Below, piece by piece: positions 1-7,692 of a stretch of 51,866 nucleotides of DNA (positions within the stretch are counted from its first letter, which is position 1; each line of letters starts with the position of its first letter). The notes below the pieces were generated by a model that saw nothing but the letters and a program-made list of their open reading frames with translations, was not told the DNA's origin and made no database searches. The stretch lies in contig CAOJSF010000009.1 of NCBI GenBank assembly GCA_948442695.1, positions 1 through 51,866 of the forward strand, in the 5' to 3' direction. A program made the position numbers and the translations under genes. The DNA comes from an uncultured Clostridia bacterium (GTDB lineage: Bacteria; Bacillota; Clostridia; Christensenellales; UBA1242).

Positions 1-55
1 ATGACATATATTCTTTAAAATCTTCATATTTCTCAGGTTTGATATCTAATTTCAT
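1..55 (-). CDS. Array paralog, 5' fragment cut by the window edge
   Basis: The first 18 codons of another array gene run off the left edge, starting at 55 with MKLDIKPEKYEDFKEYM. These 55 bases are identical to the first 55 bases of the next gene (678-732), so the two genes are recent duplicates at their 5' ends. The stop codon of the upstream gene lies only 2 bases away, implying co-transcription and probably translational coupling. Nothing can be said of the rest of the protein. Confidence 0.85.
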   Translation of the reverse strand, partial: MKLDIKPEKYEDFKEYMS

Positions 56-57
56 TT

Positions 58-732
58 CTACTCCTTTTCTATATAATCATTATTATAAACATAATCTTCT
101 TGATTTCTAAAGTAATAATTTCCATTGTCCTCAAAAATTTTATCACTTAAATAATGCTTTTGTGCTTCATTTAAAAATATTCGCCCACCTACATATTTAA
201 GATTGCCCAAGTCTAAAACATGACTCCCGTCTATAAACAAATCACCACCTATATATTTAAGATTGCCCAAGTCTAAAACATGACTCTCGTCTATAAACAA
301 ATCGCCACCTATATATTCAACATTTTTTAGACTCTTCAAATTCTTAGTGTCACTTAACAAACAATCTCCTTCAATAATTTTCAAACTACCCAAATCTTCT
401 ATTTCTGAATTTTCAAAATAAGCACCACCTCCAATATACTGAAGCGATTTAAGTTCTTTTATCTTTGATTTCTCAAGCAATAAAAATCCGTTGACATATT
501 CCAAATTTTCTAGACTTTCCAACTGACAATCATTGTCAAATTTAACATTACCAAAAATATATTTATAATCATCTTGCTTGATATTTACTGCTTTTAAAAA
601 ACCCAGAGCATCTTTTCCACATTCAACAAAAATATCTTCCGGCAGATAAAGTTTGCCAGTCTCTTTGGTAAGCATCAATGACATATATTCTTTAAAATCT
701 TCATATTTCTCAGGTTTGATATCTAATTTCAT
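58..732 (-). CDS. Array paralog: N-cap, about 5 solenoid repeats, C-cap (224 aa)
   Basis: Family of unknown function. The N-cap covers residues 1-65 (KPEKYEDFKEYM, LTKETGKLYLPEDIF, DDYKYIFGNV), followed by about five 20-residue repeats and a C-cap (YVGGRIFLNEAQ, NYYFRNQEDYV). There is no signal peptide or membrane helix, so it is probably cytosolic. Two adjacent repeats (SHVLDLGNLKYIGGDLFID) are nearly identical at DNA level, a fresh 60-nt tandem duplication. The gap to the upstream paralog is 50 bases, with AAAAGGAA as the likely ribosome site. The final repeat is the usual DLGNLKYVGG form. Confidence 0.85.
   Translation of the reverse strand: MKLDIKPEKYEDFKEYMSLMLTKETGKLYLPEDIFVECGKDALGFLKAVNIKQDDYKYIFGNVKFDNDCQLESLENLEYVNGFLLLEKSKIKELKSLQYIGGGAYFENSEIEDLGSLKIIEGDCLLSDTKNLKSLKNVEYIGGDLFIDESHVLDLGNLKYIGGDLFIDGSHVLDLGNLKYVGGRIFLNEAQKHYLSDKIFEDNGNYYFRNQEDYVYNNDYIEKE
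181..300 (-). repeat. In-register 60-nt tandem duplication inside an array gene
   Basis: Bases 181-240 and 241-300 are two copies of one 60-nt unit differing at only a few positions. Each encodes one 20-residue repeat (GGDLFID, SHVLDLGNLKY). The same sequence recurs in the neighbouring gene: 245-322 is identical to 973-1050 (78 nt). This shows unit gain by slippage or unequal crossover, plus sequence sharing between genes. Confidence 0.9.
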
Positions 733-752
733 GTTCTTTTCCTTTTATAACC

Positions 753-942
753 CTCTTAAAACAATCTATCTTTTAATGACTTTTACTGCTCCATTTCCAC
801 AAATTCATGCTTTGGTTTATAATTTTCATCATTTTTAAATCGAATATTACCACCCTCATCTTCATAAATGCTATCTGCAAAAACCCCTTTCTGTATGTCG
901 TTCATAAATAGTTTTCCACCGACATATTTAAGTTCGCCTAAA
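753..942. repeat. 190-nt patch identical to 1596-1785 (copy 1)
   Basis: The patch covers the intergenic spacer and the last 53 codons of the array gene at 783-1574. It matches 1596-1785 base for base by eye. Sequence upstream of the patch diverges sharply at the repeat boundary, as expected for gene conversion or recombination within a repeat. Confidence 0.9.
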
Positions 943-1574
943 TCAAAGACACAATCTCCCAAAGACAAATTGCCACCTATATATTTAAGATTGCCCAAGT
1001 CTAAAACATGACTCTCGTCTATAAACAAATCGCCACCTATATATTCAACACCAGCCAAAGATGCAAAATTTGTTCCTCTGGCATAAAAACACCCACCAAC
1101 AAACCTAAGATTGCCTAAATCTACTACAGACGACAATGATAAAAACAAATCTCCACCAACATATTCGATGCTTTTTAAACTCTTCACTTTAGAATGATAT
1201 AAATCACAATCTCCTTCTATAACTTTTAAATTGCCTAAATCTTCAACGTCGCAAACTTGAAATTTTACATTCCCACTTACAAACCTAAGTGATTTCAGCG
1301 CCTTTATTTTTGACCAACTAAAATTTACATTTCCGTCCACATACTCTAAGTTTTTCAAATCATTAAAATTGCTGTTTTTAAAATCCACACAGCCAAAAAT
1401 ATATTTATAACTATCCTGCTTTAAATTTATTGTATTATGAAGTCCCAAACTATCTTTACCACAATCAACAAAAATATCTTCTGGATAATAAAATTCTCCA
1501 GTCTCTCTGGTGAGTTTTTCTGCTATGTATCTTTTAAATTCTTCGTACTTTTCTGGTTTAATATCTAATTTCAT
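783..1574 (-). CDS. Array paralog: N-cap, about 7 repeats, C-cap (263 aa)
   Basis: Starts MKLDIKPEKYEEFKRYI, with TRETGEFYYPEDIFVDCGKDS. The first seven residues match the neighbour at 58-732. Repeats alternate between SL-type and DLG-type joints; one unit near the C-end (GGNLSLGDCVFD) is one residue short. It is a mosaic: the penultimate repeats are copied in the gene at 58-732, while the C-terminal 47 residues (from YVGGKLFMNDIQ) are identical to those of the gene at 1626-2363. Preceded by CTTTTCC-type spacer shared with the neighbour. Function unknown; probably a cytosolic beta-solenoid. Confidence 0.85.
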   Translation of the reverse strand: MKLDIKPEKYEEFKRYIAEKLTRETGEFYYPEDIFVDCGKDSLGLHNTINLKQDSYKYIFGCVDFKNSNFNDLKNLEYVDGNVNFSWSKIKALKSLRFVSGNVKFQVCDVEDLGNLKVIEGDCDLYHSKVKSLKSIEYVGGDLFLSLSSVVDLGNLRFVGGCFYARGTNFASLAGVEYIGGDLFIDESHVLDLGNLKYIGGNLSLGDCVFDLGELKYVGGKLFMNDIQKGVFADSIYEDEGGNIRFKNDENYKPKHEFVEMEQ

Positions 1575-1595
1575 GTTCTTTTCCTTTTATAATTT

Positions 1596-1785
1596 CTCTT
1601 AAAACAATCTATCTTTTAATGACTTTTACTGCTCCATTTCCACAAATTCATGCTTTGGTTTATAATTTTCATCATTTTTAAATCGAATATTACCACCCTC
1701 ATCTTCATAAATGCTATCTGCAAAAACCCCTTTCTGTATGTCGTTCATAAATAGTTTTCCACCGACATATTTAAGTTCGCCTAAA
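1596..1785. repeat. 190-nt patch identical to 753-942 (copy 2)
   Basis: Second copy of the shared patch, spanning the spacer and the C-terminal coding part of the gene at 1626-2363. Identity ends at CGCCTAAA, after which the two genes carry unrelated repeat variants. Confidence 0.9.
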
Positions 1786-2363
1786 GAGATAATCTTTAAA
1801 TTTCTAATAAAAAGATCCTTTCCTACATATTTTAAATTCCCTAAATCACTCACCCTGCTAGATTCCAAATCCAAACTATGTCCTACATATTCTAATTCCC
1901 CTAAATCTTCAATTTCAGAATACTCAAGACTCAAACTTTTTCCTACAAAGGCAAGGTTCTGAAGACTTTTCAATCTAAAAGTCCCCCTAAAGTTTACGTC
2001 TCCTGCAATGAAATTGAGATTGCCTAAGCCTTCCAAAGAACAATTAAAAAAATTTCCATATCCACCTATATATCTAAGCGATTCTATTTTTTTAATATTT
2101 GAATTTTTTATACTAAAATTATCATTGACATACTCTAAATTTTTAAAAACTTCTTCCTTGCAATTTGTATAAATTACATTACCAAATACAAACTTATATT
2201 CATCATTTACTATTTCAGTCCACTTTAAAAAACCCGAATCATTTTTGCCATACTCAACAAAAATTTCTTCTGGTAGATAAAGCCTGCCAGTCTCTTTTGT
2301 GAGTTTCCCCGCCATAAATTCTTTAAAATCTTCATACTTTTCAGGCTTTAAATCAAATTTCAT
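1626..2363 (-). CDS. Array paralog: N-cap, about 6 repeats, C-cap (245 aa)
   Basis: First gene of block A by transcription. Starts MKFDLKPEKYEDFKEFM with LTKETGRLYLPEEIF. The central repeats are unusual for the family: three in a row lack the second glycine (VGKSLSLEYSEIED, VGHSLDLESSRVSD, VGKDLFI). Its last 47 residues are identical to the next gene's. A consensus promoter about 190 bases upstream (2552-2580) gives a long leader. Ribosome site GGAG lies 7 bases before ATG. Role unknown. Confidence 0.85.
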   Translation of the reverse strand: MKFDLKPEKYEDFKEFMAGKLTKETGRLYLPEEIFVEYGKNDSGFLKWTEIVNDEYKFVFGNVIYTNCKEEVFKNLEYVNDNFSIKNSNIKKIESLRYIGGYGNFFNCSLEGLGNLNFIAGDVNFRGTFRLKSLQNLAFVGKSLSLEYSEIEDLGELEYVGHSLDLESSRVSDLGNLKYVGKDLFIRNLKIISLGELKYVGGKLFMNDIQKGVFADSIYEDEGGNIRFKNDENYKPKHEFVEMEQ

Positions 2364-2551
2364 AAATACTCCATTTCAATTATTTCATCTTAATCTACAA
2401 CTATAAAATGTTGCAATTATTGTTTATCTTGATAAATCTTCTATCTCGGCATAGGTTTATTCAGATTTATTACTCTCATCGCTTTTAAAATGAATTAAGC
2501 CATGTTGTAATTATTAAAGCCGACTTTCTTTAATTAATTACCTTTTAATTT

Positions 2552-2580
2552 ATTATAAATTAAAACATGATGAAAGTCAA
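2552..2580 (-). promoter_or_regulatory. SigA-type promoter for block A
   Basis: On the minus strand TTGACT (2580-2575), a 17-base spacer, then TATAAT (2557-2552). This is one mismatch from consensus. It reads toward the gene at 1626-2363 with a leader of about 180 bases. Confidence 0.75.
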
Positions 2581-2663
2581 TATGAAAAAGCAATTAAATA
2601 ACAAACAATGACTGATATTAATGCCTAAAAATTGAAGATTAAAACAACGATTATGATTGCATA

Positions 2664-2696
2664 AAAAAAGAGGGACAATTTTAAATTTGTCACCCT
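2664..2696 (-). terminator. Rho-independent terminator after rpe
   Basis: A GGG/CCC-closed hairpin with an A/T-rich stem and a small bulge, followed on the minus strand by TCTTTTTTT. It lies about 130 bases past the rpe stop. Confidence 0.65.
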
Positions 2697-2716
2697 TTTA
2701 TAAAATATAAAATGTT

Positions 2717-2753
2717 TAAAACTTTTGTTTTGAAAGTAAACTTGACTTATTAT
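2717..2753. repeat. Possible third copy of the dispersed upstream element
   Basis: The core AGTAAACTTGACTTATTAT resembles the minus-strand sequence of the element at 35680-35773 (GGTAAACTTGACTTTGTAT), with a similar AAAAC/GTTTT flank. It is shorter and less certain than the other two copies. Confidence 0.4.
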
Positions 2754-2827
2754 TTTTTACAACAACATTCTCAAATAGTCTATATGCCTGCATTACGAAA
2801 TCTTCCTGTAATATTTATTTAAGACAT

Positions 2828-3499
2828 TTATCTATTTGCTTTCAACTTTTCGATAGTTGCCTTTCTGTTTTGCGACTTATATACAAAACTGCCACTCACC
2901 AAAATATCAACGCCCAAAGAGATGAGTTCTTGAGCATTTTCCTCGCTCACTCCACCATCAACTTCAATCTTATATTTAAAATCATTTTTCTCCCTTATCT
3001 GGTCAAGAAGTTTGATTTTATCAATCACTGAAGGAATAAATTTTTGACCACTCATTCCAGGCTCAACTCCCAAAACAAGAATAATATCAAAATCATGCAA
3101 AAACATTTTCACATCTTTAATTTCAGTTTCTGGTTTTATTGCAAGCCCAGCAAGTGCCTTAGCAGATTTGATTTTATCTAGAGCCAGCACAATATCATTC
3201 TTATCTTCAAATGCCTCATAATGAATGGTCACAATGTTCGCACCCGCCTTGAGATAATCATCTATCATTTTTAAAGGCTCTTTGCACATCAGATGAACAT
3301 CAAGCATTGTCAAACAATTTTGATTTATATTGCGAGTGAGTCCTGCATCAAAATTTTTGCTTGAAACAAAAATCCCGTCTTTCACATCACAATGAATCAT
3401 GTCCGCAATGCCCTGCAAATTTTTTGCATACTCGACAACCTTCGAATATTCTTTCACAGGGTCTGTCGATACCGAAACGTAAATGTTATTATTTTTCAT
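2828..3499 (-). CDS. rpe: Ribulose-phosphate 3-epimerase
   Basis: Interconverts ribulose 5-phosphate and xylulose 5-phosphate in the cytosolic pentose phosphate pathway. The 223-residue length is normal for this TIM-barrel family. Visible motifs in order: MIHCDVKDG (metal ligand His and catalytic Asp, about 36), LDVHLM (about 66), TIHYEA (about 91), GVEPGMSGQKF (about 143) and VDGGVSEENA (about 175, second Asp). ATG is preceded by AAAGGAGAAATT, a good ribosome site. It is the last gene of the priA-to-rpe cluster and is followed by a terminator. Sure. Confidence 0.96.
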   Translation of the reverse strand: MKNNNIYVSVSTDPVKEYSKVVEYAKNLQGIADMIHCDVKDGIFVSSKNFDAGLTRNINQNCLTMLDVHLMCKEPLKMIDDYLKAGANIVTIHYEAFEDKNDIVLALDKIKSAKALAGLAIKPETEIKDVKMFLHDFDIILVLGVEPGMSGQKFIPSVIDKIKLLDQIREKNDFKYKIEVDGGVSEENAQELISLGVDILVSGSFVYKSQNRKATIEKLKANR

Positions 3500-3717
3500 A
3501 ATTTCTCCTTTTCTTAATCTTGCATATCACCAAAAATCAAATTAAGCAAACTTTGACTTTTTATTTAAAAATGTTTTATTACGATAATTTTAAAATATTT
3601 TTCCACTCTTGTCAAAATTTTTCATGCTGATAATTTAAAATCAACTTCAAATCTTTCTGTCAATACAAATCATTTTTTTTAAGTTGTTTATTTCAAAAAG
3701 ATTATTTGTTTCAATCA

Positions 3718-4551
3718 TTAAAATTTTTTTGCACTTTTGATTTCTTCCAAAATCTTTAAATAGTTTTCATATCGCCTTTTTGAAACTTCACCACTCTTCA
3801 CCATATCAATGACACCGCAATCACTGTCAATCGTATGCAGGCAAGAACGATATTTGCACCTTCCTCTCCCTGCTAAGAAATCTGGATAATAGGACGCAAG
3901 TTCTCGCTCTTCAATTTTAGAGACCATAGACAAATCCAAAAGCGAAAATCCGGCTGTATCAGCAAGATAATTTTTGCCTATTTTAAAAAGTTTAACAATT
4001 CTTGTGGTCTGCTTGCCTCTTTTAATTTTAGATAGACTGCCAACCATTTCACTGTCACTTTTATTTATCGCATTTATTATAGATGACTTGCCAACAGCAC
4101 TTTGCCCAGCCATAACGCAGAGCCCCTGAATTTCACTGACAAGACTTTCTATATTTCCATCTACTGCACAGACCTTAATAATTTGATAATCTCTATAATC
4201 TTCTTCCACATTTTTTATAAACTCTTGTCCACATAAATCAAGTTTGTTGATTACAATAAAAGGCTCGATATCATTAAGTGCACAATAGACCAAAATTTTG
4301 TCAACCAAAACAAAATCCGGTTTTGGCGACTGAGAAAGGACGATAAACATTCTATCAATATTTGCAACAGGAGGTCTTATCAAAAGATTTTTTCTATGTA
4401 AAACTTTGGTTATGTTTTCATCAAACTCAACTCTGTCCCCAACAAAAATGCCTTTGGCTTTGGTCTTGCCACTAGGTTTAAGATTATAAAATTTGTCTTG
4501 ACTTTCAACAGTAAATAAATCTGCATTTTTGCAAACAACCAAACCTTGCAT
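3718..4551 (-). CDS. rsgA: Ribosome small subunit-dependent GTPase A
   Basis: Late 30S assembly GTPase with circularly permuted G motifs: NKLD (G4, about 100) comes before GQSAVGKSS (P-loop, about 147) and DTAGF (G3, about 198). The C-terminal zinc site is visible as CKYRSCLHTIDSDCGV. An OB fold occupies the first 60 residues. Length 277 is slightly short but complete. AGGAGG sits 5 bases before ATG. It is normally downstream of prkC; here the upstream 380 bases hold no gene. Confidence 0.96.
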   Translation of the reverse strand: MQGLVVCKNADLFTVESQDKFYNLKPSGKTKAKGIFVGDRVEFDENITKVLHRKNLLIRPPVANIDRMFIVLSQSPKPDFVLVDKILVYCALNDIEPFIVINKLDLCGQEFIKNVEEDYRDYQIIKVCAVDGNIESLVSEIQGLCVMAGQSAVGKSSIINAINKSDSEMVGSLSKIKRGKQTTRIVKLFKIGKNYLADTAGFSLLDLSMVSKIEERELASYYPDFLAGRGRCKYRSCLHTIDSDCGVIDMVKSGEVSKRRYENYLKILEEIKSAKKF

Positions 4552-4931
4552 TTTCCCTCCTATTATTTTTTAAATTTAACACAATATTTTAAGATTTTAT
4601 TTTTATTTATTTAATGTTATTTTTTTTGATATTTTTATCAATAATTTAATGTTTTTAAATAAAATCTATAATTTTTTCATTATTTTTATTGATTTTTTTG
4701 ATATTTTTTTAATTTTTATATAATTTATTTTATTTTTTTACCTATTTAATTTATATTTTTTTATCTTTTTTTTGTCATTATTTAATTTAAAATGAATTAT
4801 TATTTAATAAAATCCATTTATTTTGATTTTATTTTAATTTTTAATCAATTTTTATAATATTTTTCAATTATAATTGCTAATTACAAGATTTTTTCGCATT
4901 TTTTATTATTTTTTAATATATTTTTATTAAA
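4552..4931. other. Extremely AT-rich gene-free gap at the usual prpC/prkC position
   Basis: 380 bases of almost pure A+T (only a few C/G per line) between rsgA and rlmN. No ORF on either strand resembles a protein. In related firmicutes the PP2C phosphatase and PASTA kinase genes occupy this position. Confidence 0.75.
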
Positions 4932-5957
4932 TTATTTATTTTTTAAGACTTGATTACGAAGTTGACCACAAGCACCCCCGATGTCCTCTCCCATTGTTCT
5001 TCGCACTGTCGCAGAGACTCCATGACTTTTGAGAAGGTCTGCAAACTGATATGCAAACAGCCTTGAAGTGCCTTTTAAATTTCGCTCTTTCACAACATTT
5101 AACGGAATGATATTTACATGAGCATTTAAACCTTTGAGAAGTTTTGACAATCTTTGTGCATCATCATCCGAGTCATTGACTCCGGTAATTAAAGTATATT
5201 CAAAATAAATTCTTCTTTTTGTTTTATCATAATATCTTCGACAGGCATCAATGATTTCAGAAATTTTATAGCGGTTTGCAATCGGCATAACTTCTGCCCT
5301 CTTTTCATCCAGCGTTGCATGAAGGGAAATTGTAAGGGAGATATTATAATTTTTCTGGGCAAGCAAATCAATCTTGTCAACAAGTCCACAAGTTGAAAGA
5401 GATATATTTCTCTGACTGATATTCAGACCACGACTTGAAGAAATGAGGTCGATAAATTTGCAGACATTGTCGAAGTTATCAAGTGGTTCACCACTTCCCA
5501 TAAGCACAATATTTGTAATCTGTCTATTCTTTTCACTGCCACCTTTATCACGATTGATTAAAAGCAGTTGACCCAAAATCTCACCGCTTGACAGATTTCT
5601 TGCAAGTCCGTTTAAAGTTGACGCACAAAATTTACAACCCATTCTGCACCCCACCTGCGTTGAGAGACAGACTGTATAACCATATTTATATTTCATAAGC
5701 ACACTTTCAACAATATTTCCATCACCAAATTCGATGATGAATTTTTGTGTACCGTCCTTACTTTCAAATTTCTTTAAAATTTTATAATTTGGATAATCTT
5801 GTGCGATGATATCTTTAAGTGCCTTTGGAAGATTTGTAATTTCATCAAGAGACTTTGCGCTATAAATGGCATTAAAAATCTGTTCACCCCTAAACGCAGG
5901 CAAACCCAACTTTCTTGCATATTCTTTCATCTCATCAAAAGAAAAATCACTAAGCAT
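4932..5957 (-). CDS. rlmN: Dual-specificity 23S rRNA/tRNA methyltransferase (radical SAM)
   Basis: Methylates C2 of A2503 in 23S rRNA and A37 of some tRNAs. The radical-SAM cluster CRMGCKFC (CxxxCxxC) is at about residue 104-111, preceded by STQVG. The catalytic cysteine pair partner is in GGACGQLR near the C-terminus. Start chosen as MLSDFSFDE at 5957, because AAGG lies 7 bases upstream; an ATG at 5963 is also possible but too close to that site. It overlaps the end of fmt by 8 bases, so the two are translationally coupled. rsmB, often between them, is absent. Confidence 0.96.
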   Translation of the reverse strand: MLSDFSFDEMKEYARKLGLPAFRGEQIFNAIYSAKSLDEITNLPKALKDIIAQDYPNYKILKKFESKDGTQKFIIEFGDGNIVESVLMKYKYGYTVCLSTQVGCRMGCKFCASTLNGLARNLSSGEILGQLLLINRDKGGSEKNRQITNIVLMGSGEPLDNFDNVCKFIDLISSSRGLNISQRNISLSTCGLVDKIDLLAQKNYNISLTISLHATLDEKRAEVMPIANRYKISEIIDACRRYYDKTKRRIYFEYTLITGVNDSDDDAQRLSKLLKGLNAHVNIIPLNVVKERNLKGTSRLFAYQFADLLKSHGVSATVRRTMGEDIGGACGQLRNQVLKNK

Positions 5958-6888
5958 TGTCATACCTTATTGAGGCTTTGTCGACACTTTTTGAAAGAAA
6001 TTCGTTGTGACCATTCAAAAAGTCTCTTCCACTCACACTCTTACCTGATGGTGCTTTGCAAACAAGAATCTCCACTGCACCATTTTGAGCGCCTATAATA
6101 AAGCGTTTTTTATTATTTAATATCATCCCTTGCTCGGTCTCAAATTCTCCACTTACATCAGCCACCTTTTCCACCTTAATGGCTGTCCCGCAAATGCCGA
6201 AATATGTGCCAACCTCTTGAGAGATGGCTCTGACTTTGTTTACTATATCTTGTGCCGACATTGAAAAATCAAGCAGACCATCTTCTTTTGAAAACTTTTG
6301 TGTAAATGTCGCTCTTTCCCCATCCTGCTTTGTAAAAGTAATTTTTCCTTTTTCATAATCTTTTACAACATCACTGACCATTTCACCACCGAGAATGGCA
6401 AGTTTTTCTTCTGCCTCGTGAAAATACTCACCGCTTAAAGAAAACTCTTTTTGACTGATAATATCTCCTGCATCAACCTCTTTGGCAACTTTCATTATTG
6501 TCACTCCAGTCACATTGTCACCATTTAAAATTGCTGTCTGAATAGGAGACGCCCCTCTATATTTAGGGAGAAGAGATGGATGAACATTGATACAAAGTTT
6601 CAAGCCCAAAAATTCATCTGGCAATATCTGTCCAAACGAAGCAACAACTGAAATATCAAAATCAATCTTCTTTATCTCGTCTATATGCAGACGAATCTTA
6701 TCAAATGTCAAAACTGGCAATCCCTTTTCGATTGCATAACGCTTGACCTCTGTTTGAGTCATTTTATGACCTCTTCCAGAAGGTTTATCAGGCTGAGTAA
6801 TCACGCAAGATATCATATTGCCTTTTTCTATCATCTTTTCAAGCACAACTTTTGAAAAGTGAGAACTTCCTAAAAATAAAACTTTCAT
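5950..6888 (-). CDS. fmt: Methionyl-tRNA formyltransferase
   Basis: Formylates initiator Met-tRNA using 10-formyl-THF. Substrate-site motifs: NVHPSLLPKYRGASPIQ at about 105 (catalytic Asn/His) and VTIMKVAKEVDAGDI at about 137 (catalytic Asp). A C-terminal tRNA-binding domain follows from about 205. Length 312 is typical. The upstream ribosome site is weak (TTGGAT). It sits between def and rlmN in one transcription unit; the product works in the same formyl-methionine cycle as def. Confidence 0.96.
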   Translation of the reverse strand: MKVLFLGSSHFSKVVLEKMIEKGNMISCVITQPDKPSGRGHKMTQTEVKRYAIEKGLPVLTFDKIRLHIDEIKKIDFDISVVASFGQILPDEFLGLKLCINVHPSLLPKYRGASPIQTAILNGDNVTGVTIMKVAKEVDAGDIISQKEFSLSGEYFHEAEEKLAILGGEMVSDVVKDYEKGKITFTKQDGERATFTQKFSKEDGLLDFSMSAQDIVNKVRAISQEVGTYFGICGTAIKVEKVADVSGEFETEQGMILNNKKRFIIGAQNGAVEILVCKAPSGKSVSGRDFLNGHNEFLSKSVDKASIRYDNA

Positions 6889-7065
6889 TTAATCCAACTT
6901 TTAATTTCTATATTTTTAAATTTTTCTATATTTTTAAAATGTTTTTTATTTTAAATTGTTTATTTAAATTTGTTTTGTTTATGTTTATATTGATGTTTAT
7001 GACGATTTAAAATTCTGACAATTTAATTTACAACATCATTTTTTATTTTCTTCTGACAGAAAAAA

Positions 7066-7539
7066 TCAAATTCTTCCGCCATTTTTAAGATATTTTTCTC
7101 TATCAAGACTTTTATCAACAAAGAGTATTCCGTCAAGATGGTCAAGTTCATGACAAATGCATCTTGCAAGCCACTTTTCACCAGTCAGAGTAAAATCAAA
7201 ACCATATCTATCTTGTGCCTTGACAGTGACAGTCATAGGTCTTGACACTCTGCCACGGAATTTCCCGACAGACAAACAGCCCTCTTCTTCAACATCTTCG
7301 CCCTTAGTATTGATTATGACAGGATTGATAAGTTCGATAAAAGCATTGTTGACATCAATGACAACAATCCTTCTCAAAATGCCAACTTGAGGAGCCGCAA
7401 GTCCCATTCCGTCATTTTGATACATCGTCTCTTTCATATCATCAAGAAGAGTCCAAAGATCCTCATCAAAATCTTTGACCGGTTTTGATTTTTTTCTTAA
7501 AACAGCTTCTCCTATCATCGTAACATTTCTTAAAGCCAT
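7066..7539 (-). CDS. def: Peptide deformylase
   Basis: Removes the formyl group from nascent proteins. The three hallmark motifs are present: GLAAPQVG (about 47), EEGCLS (about 87, metal Cys) and CHELDH (about 130, HExxH). Length 157 suggests the compact type. ATG is preceded by AGGAGAAAAAT. Gaps of about 150-180 AT-rich bases separate it from priA and fmt, with no promoter clear enough to call. Confidence 0.96.
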   Translation of the reverse strand: MALRNVTMIGEAVLRKKSKPVKDFDEDLWTLLDDMKETMYQNDGMGLAAPQVGILRRIVVIDVNNAFIELINPVIINTKGEDVEEEGCLSVGKFRGRVSRPMTVTVKAQDRYGFDFTLTGEKWLARCICHELDHLDGILFVDKSLDREKYLKNGGRI

Positions 7540-7692
7540 ATTTTTCTCCTAGTTTGATATAATTTTATTTATAAAAATATTTTGATATTGTTTTATGATT
7601 ATTATAAAAAATCCTTTTAATATTAAAAATTTTTTGTCTTAAGATTTATTCACAAAATGTTTATAATAAATTCTGCACTCTTTATAAAATCA

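Larger units (their letters stand above)
2364..2827. other. Gene-free spacer between rpe and block A
   Basis: This 464-base AT-rich stretch holds the rpe terminator (2664-2696), the block A promoter (2552-2580) and a copy of the AAGTAAACTTG element (2717-2753). No ORF with family resemblance was seen. Confidence 0.7.

Noticed and set aside
181..1050. 60-base periodic repeats resembling a CRISPR array
   Set aside because: The periodicity comes from 20-codon protein repeats in open frames; copies are degenerate and have no unique spacers between identical short repeats.
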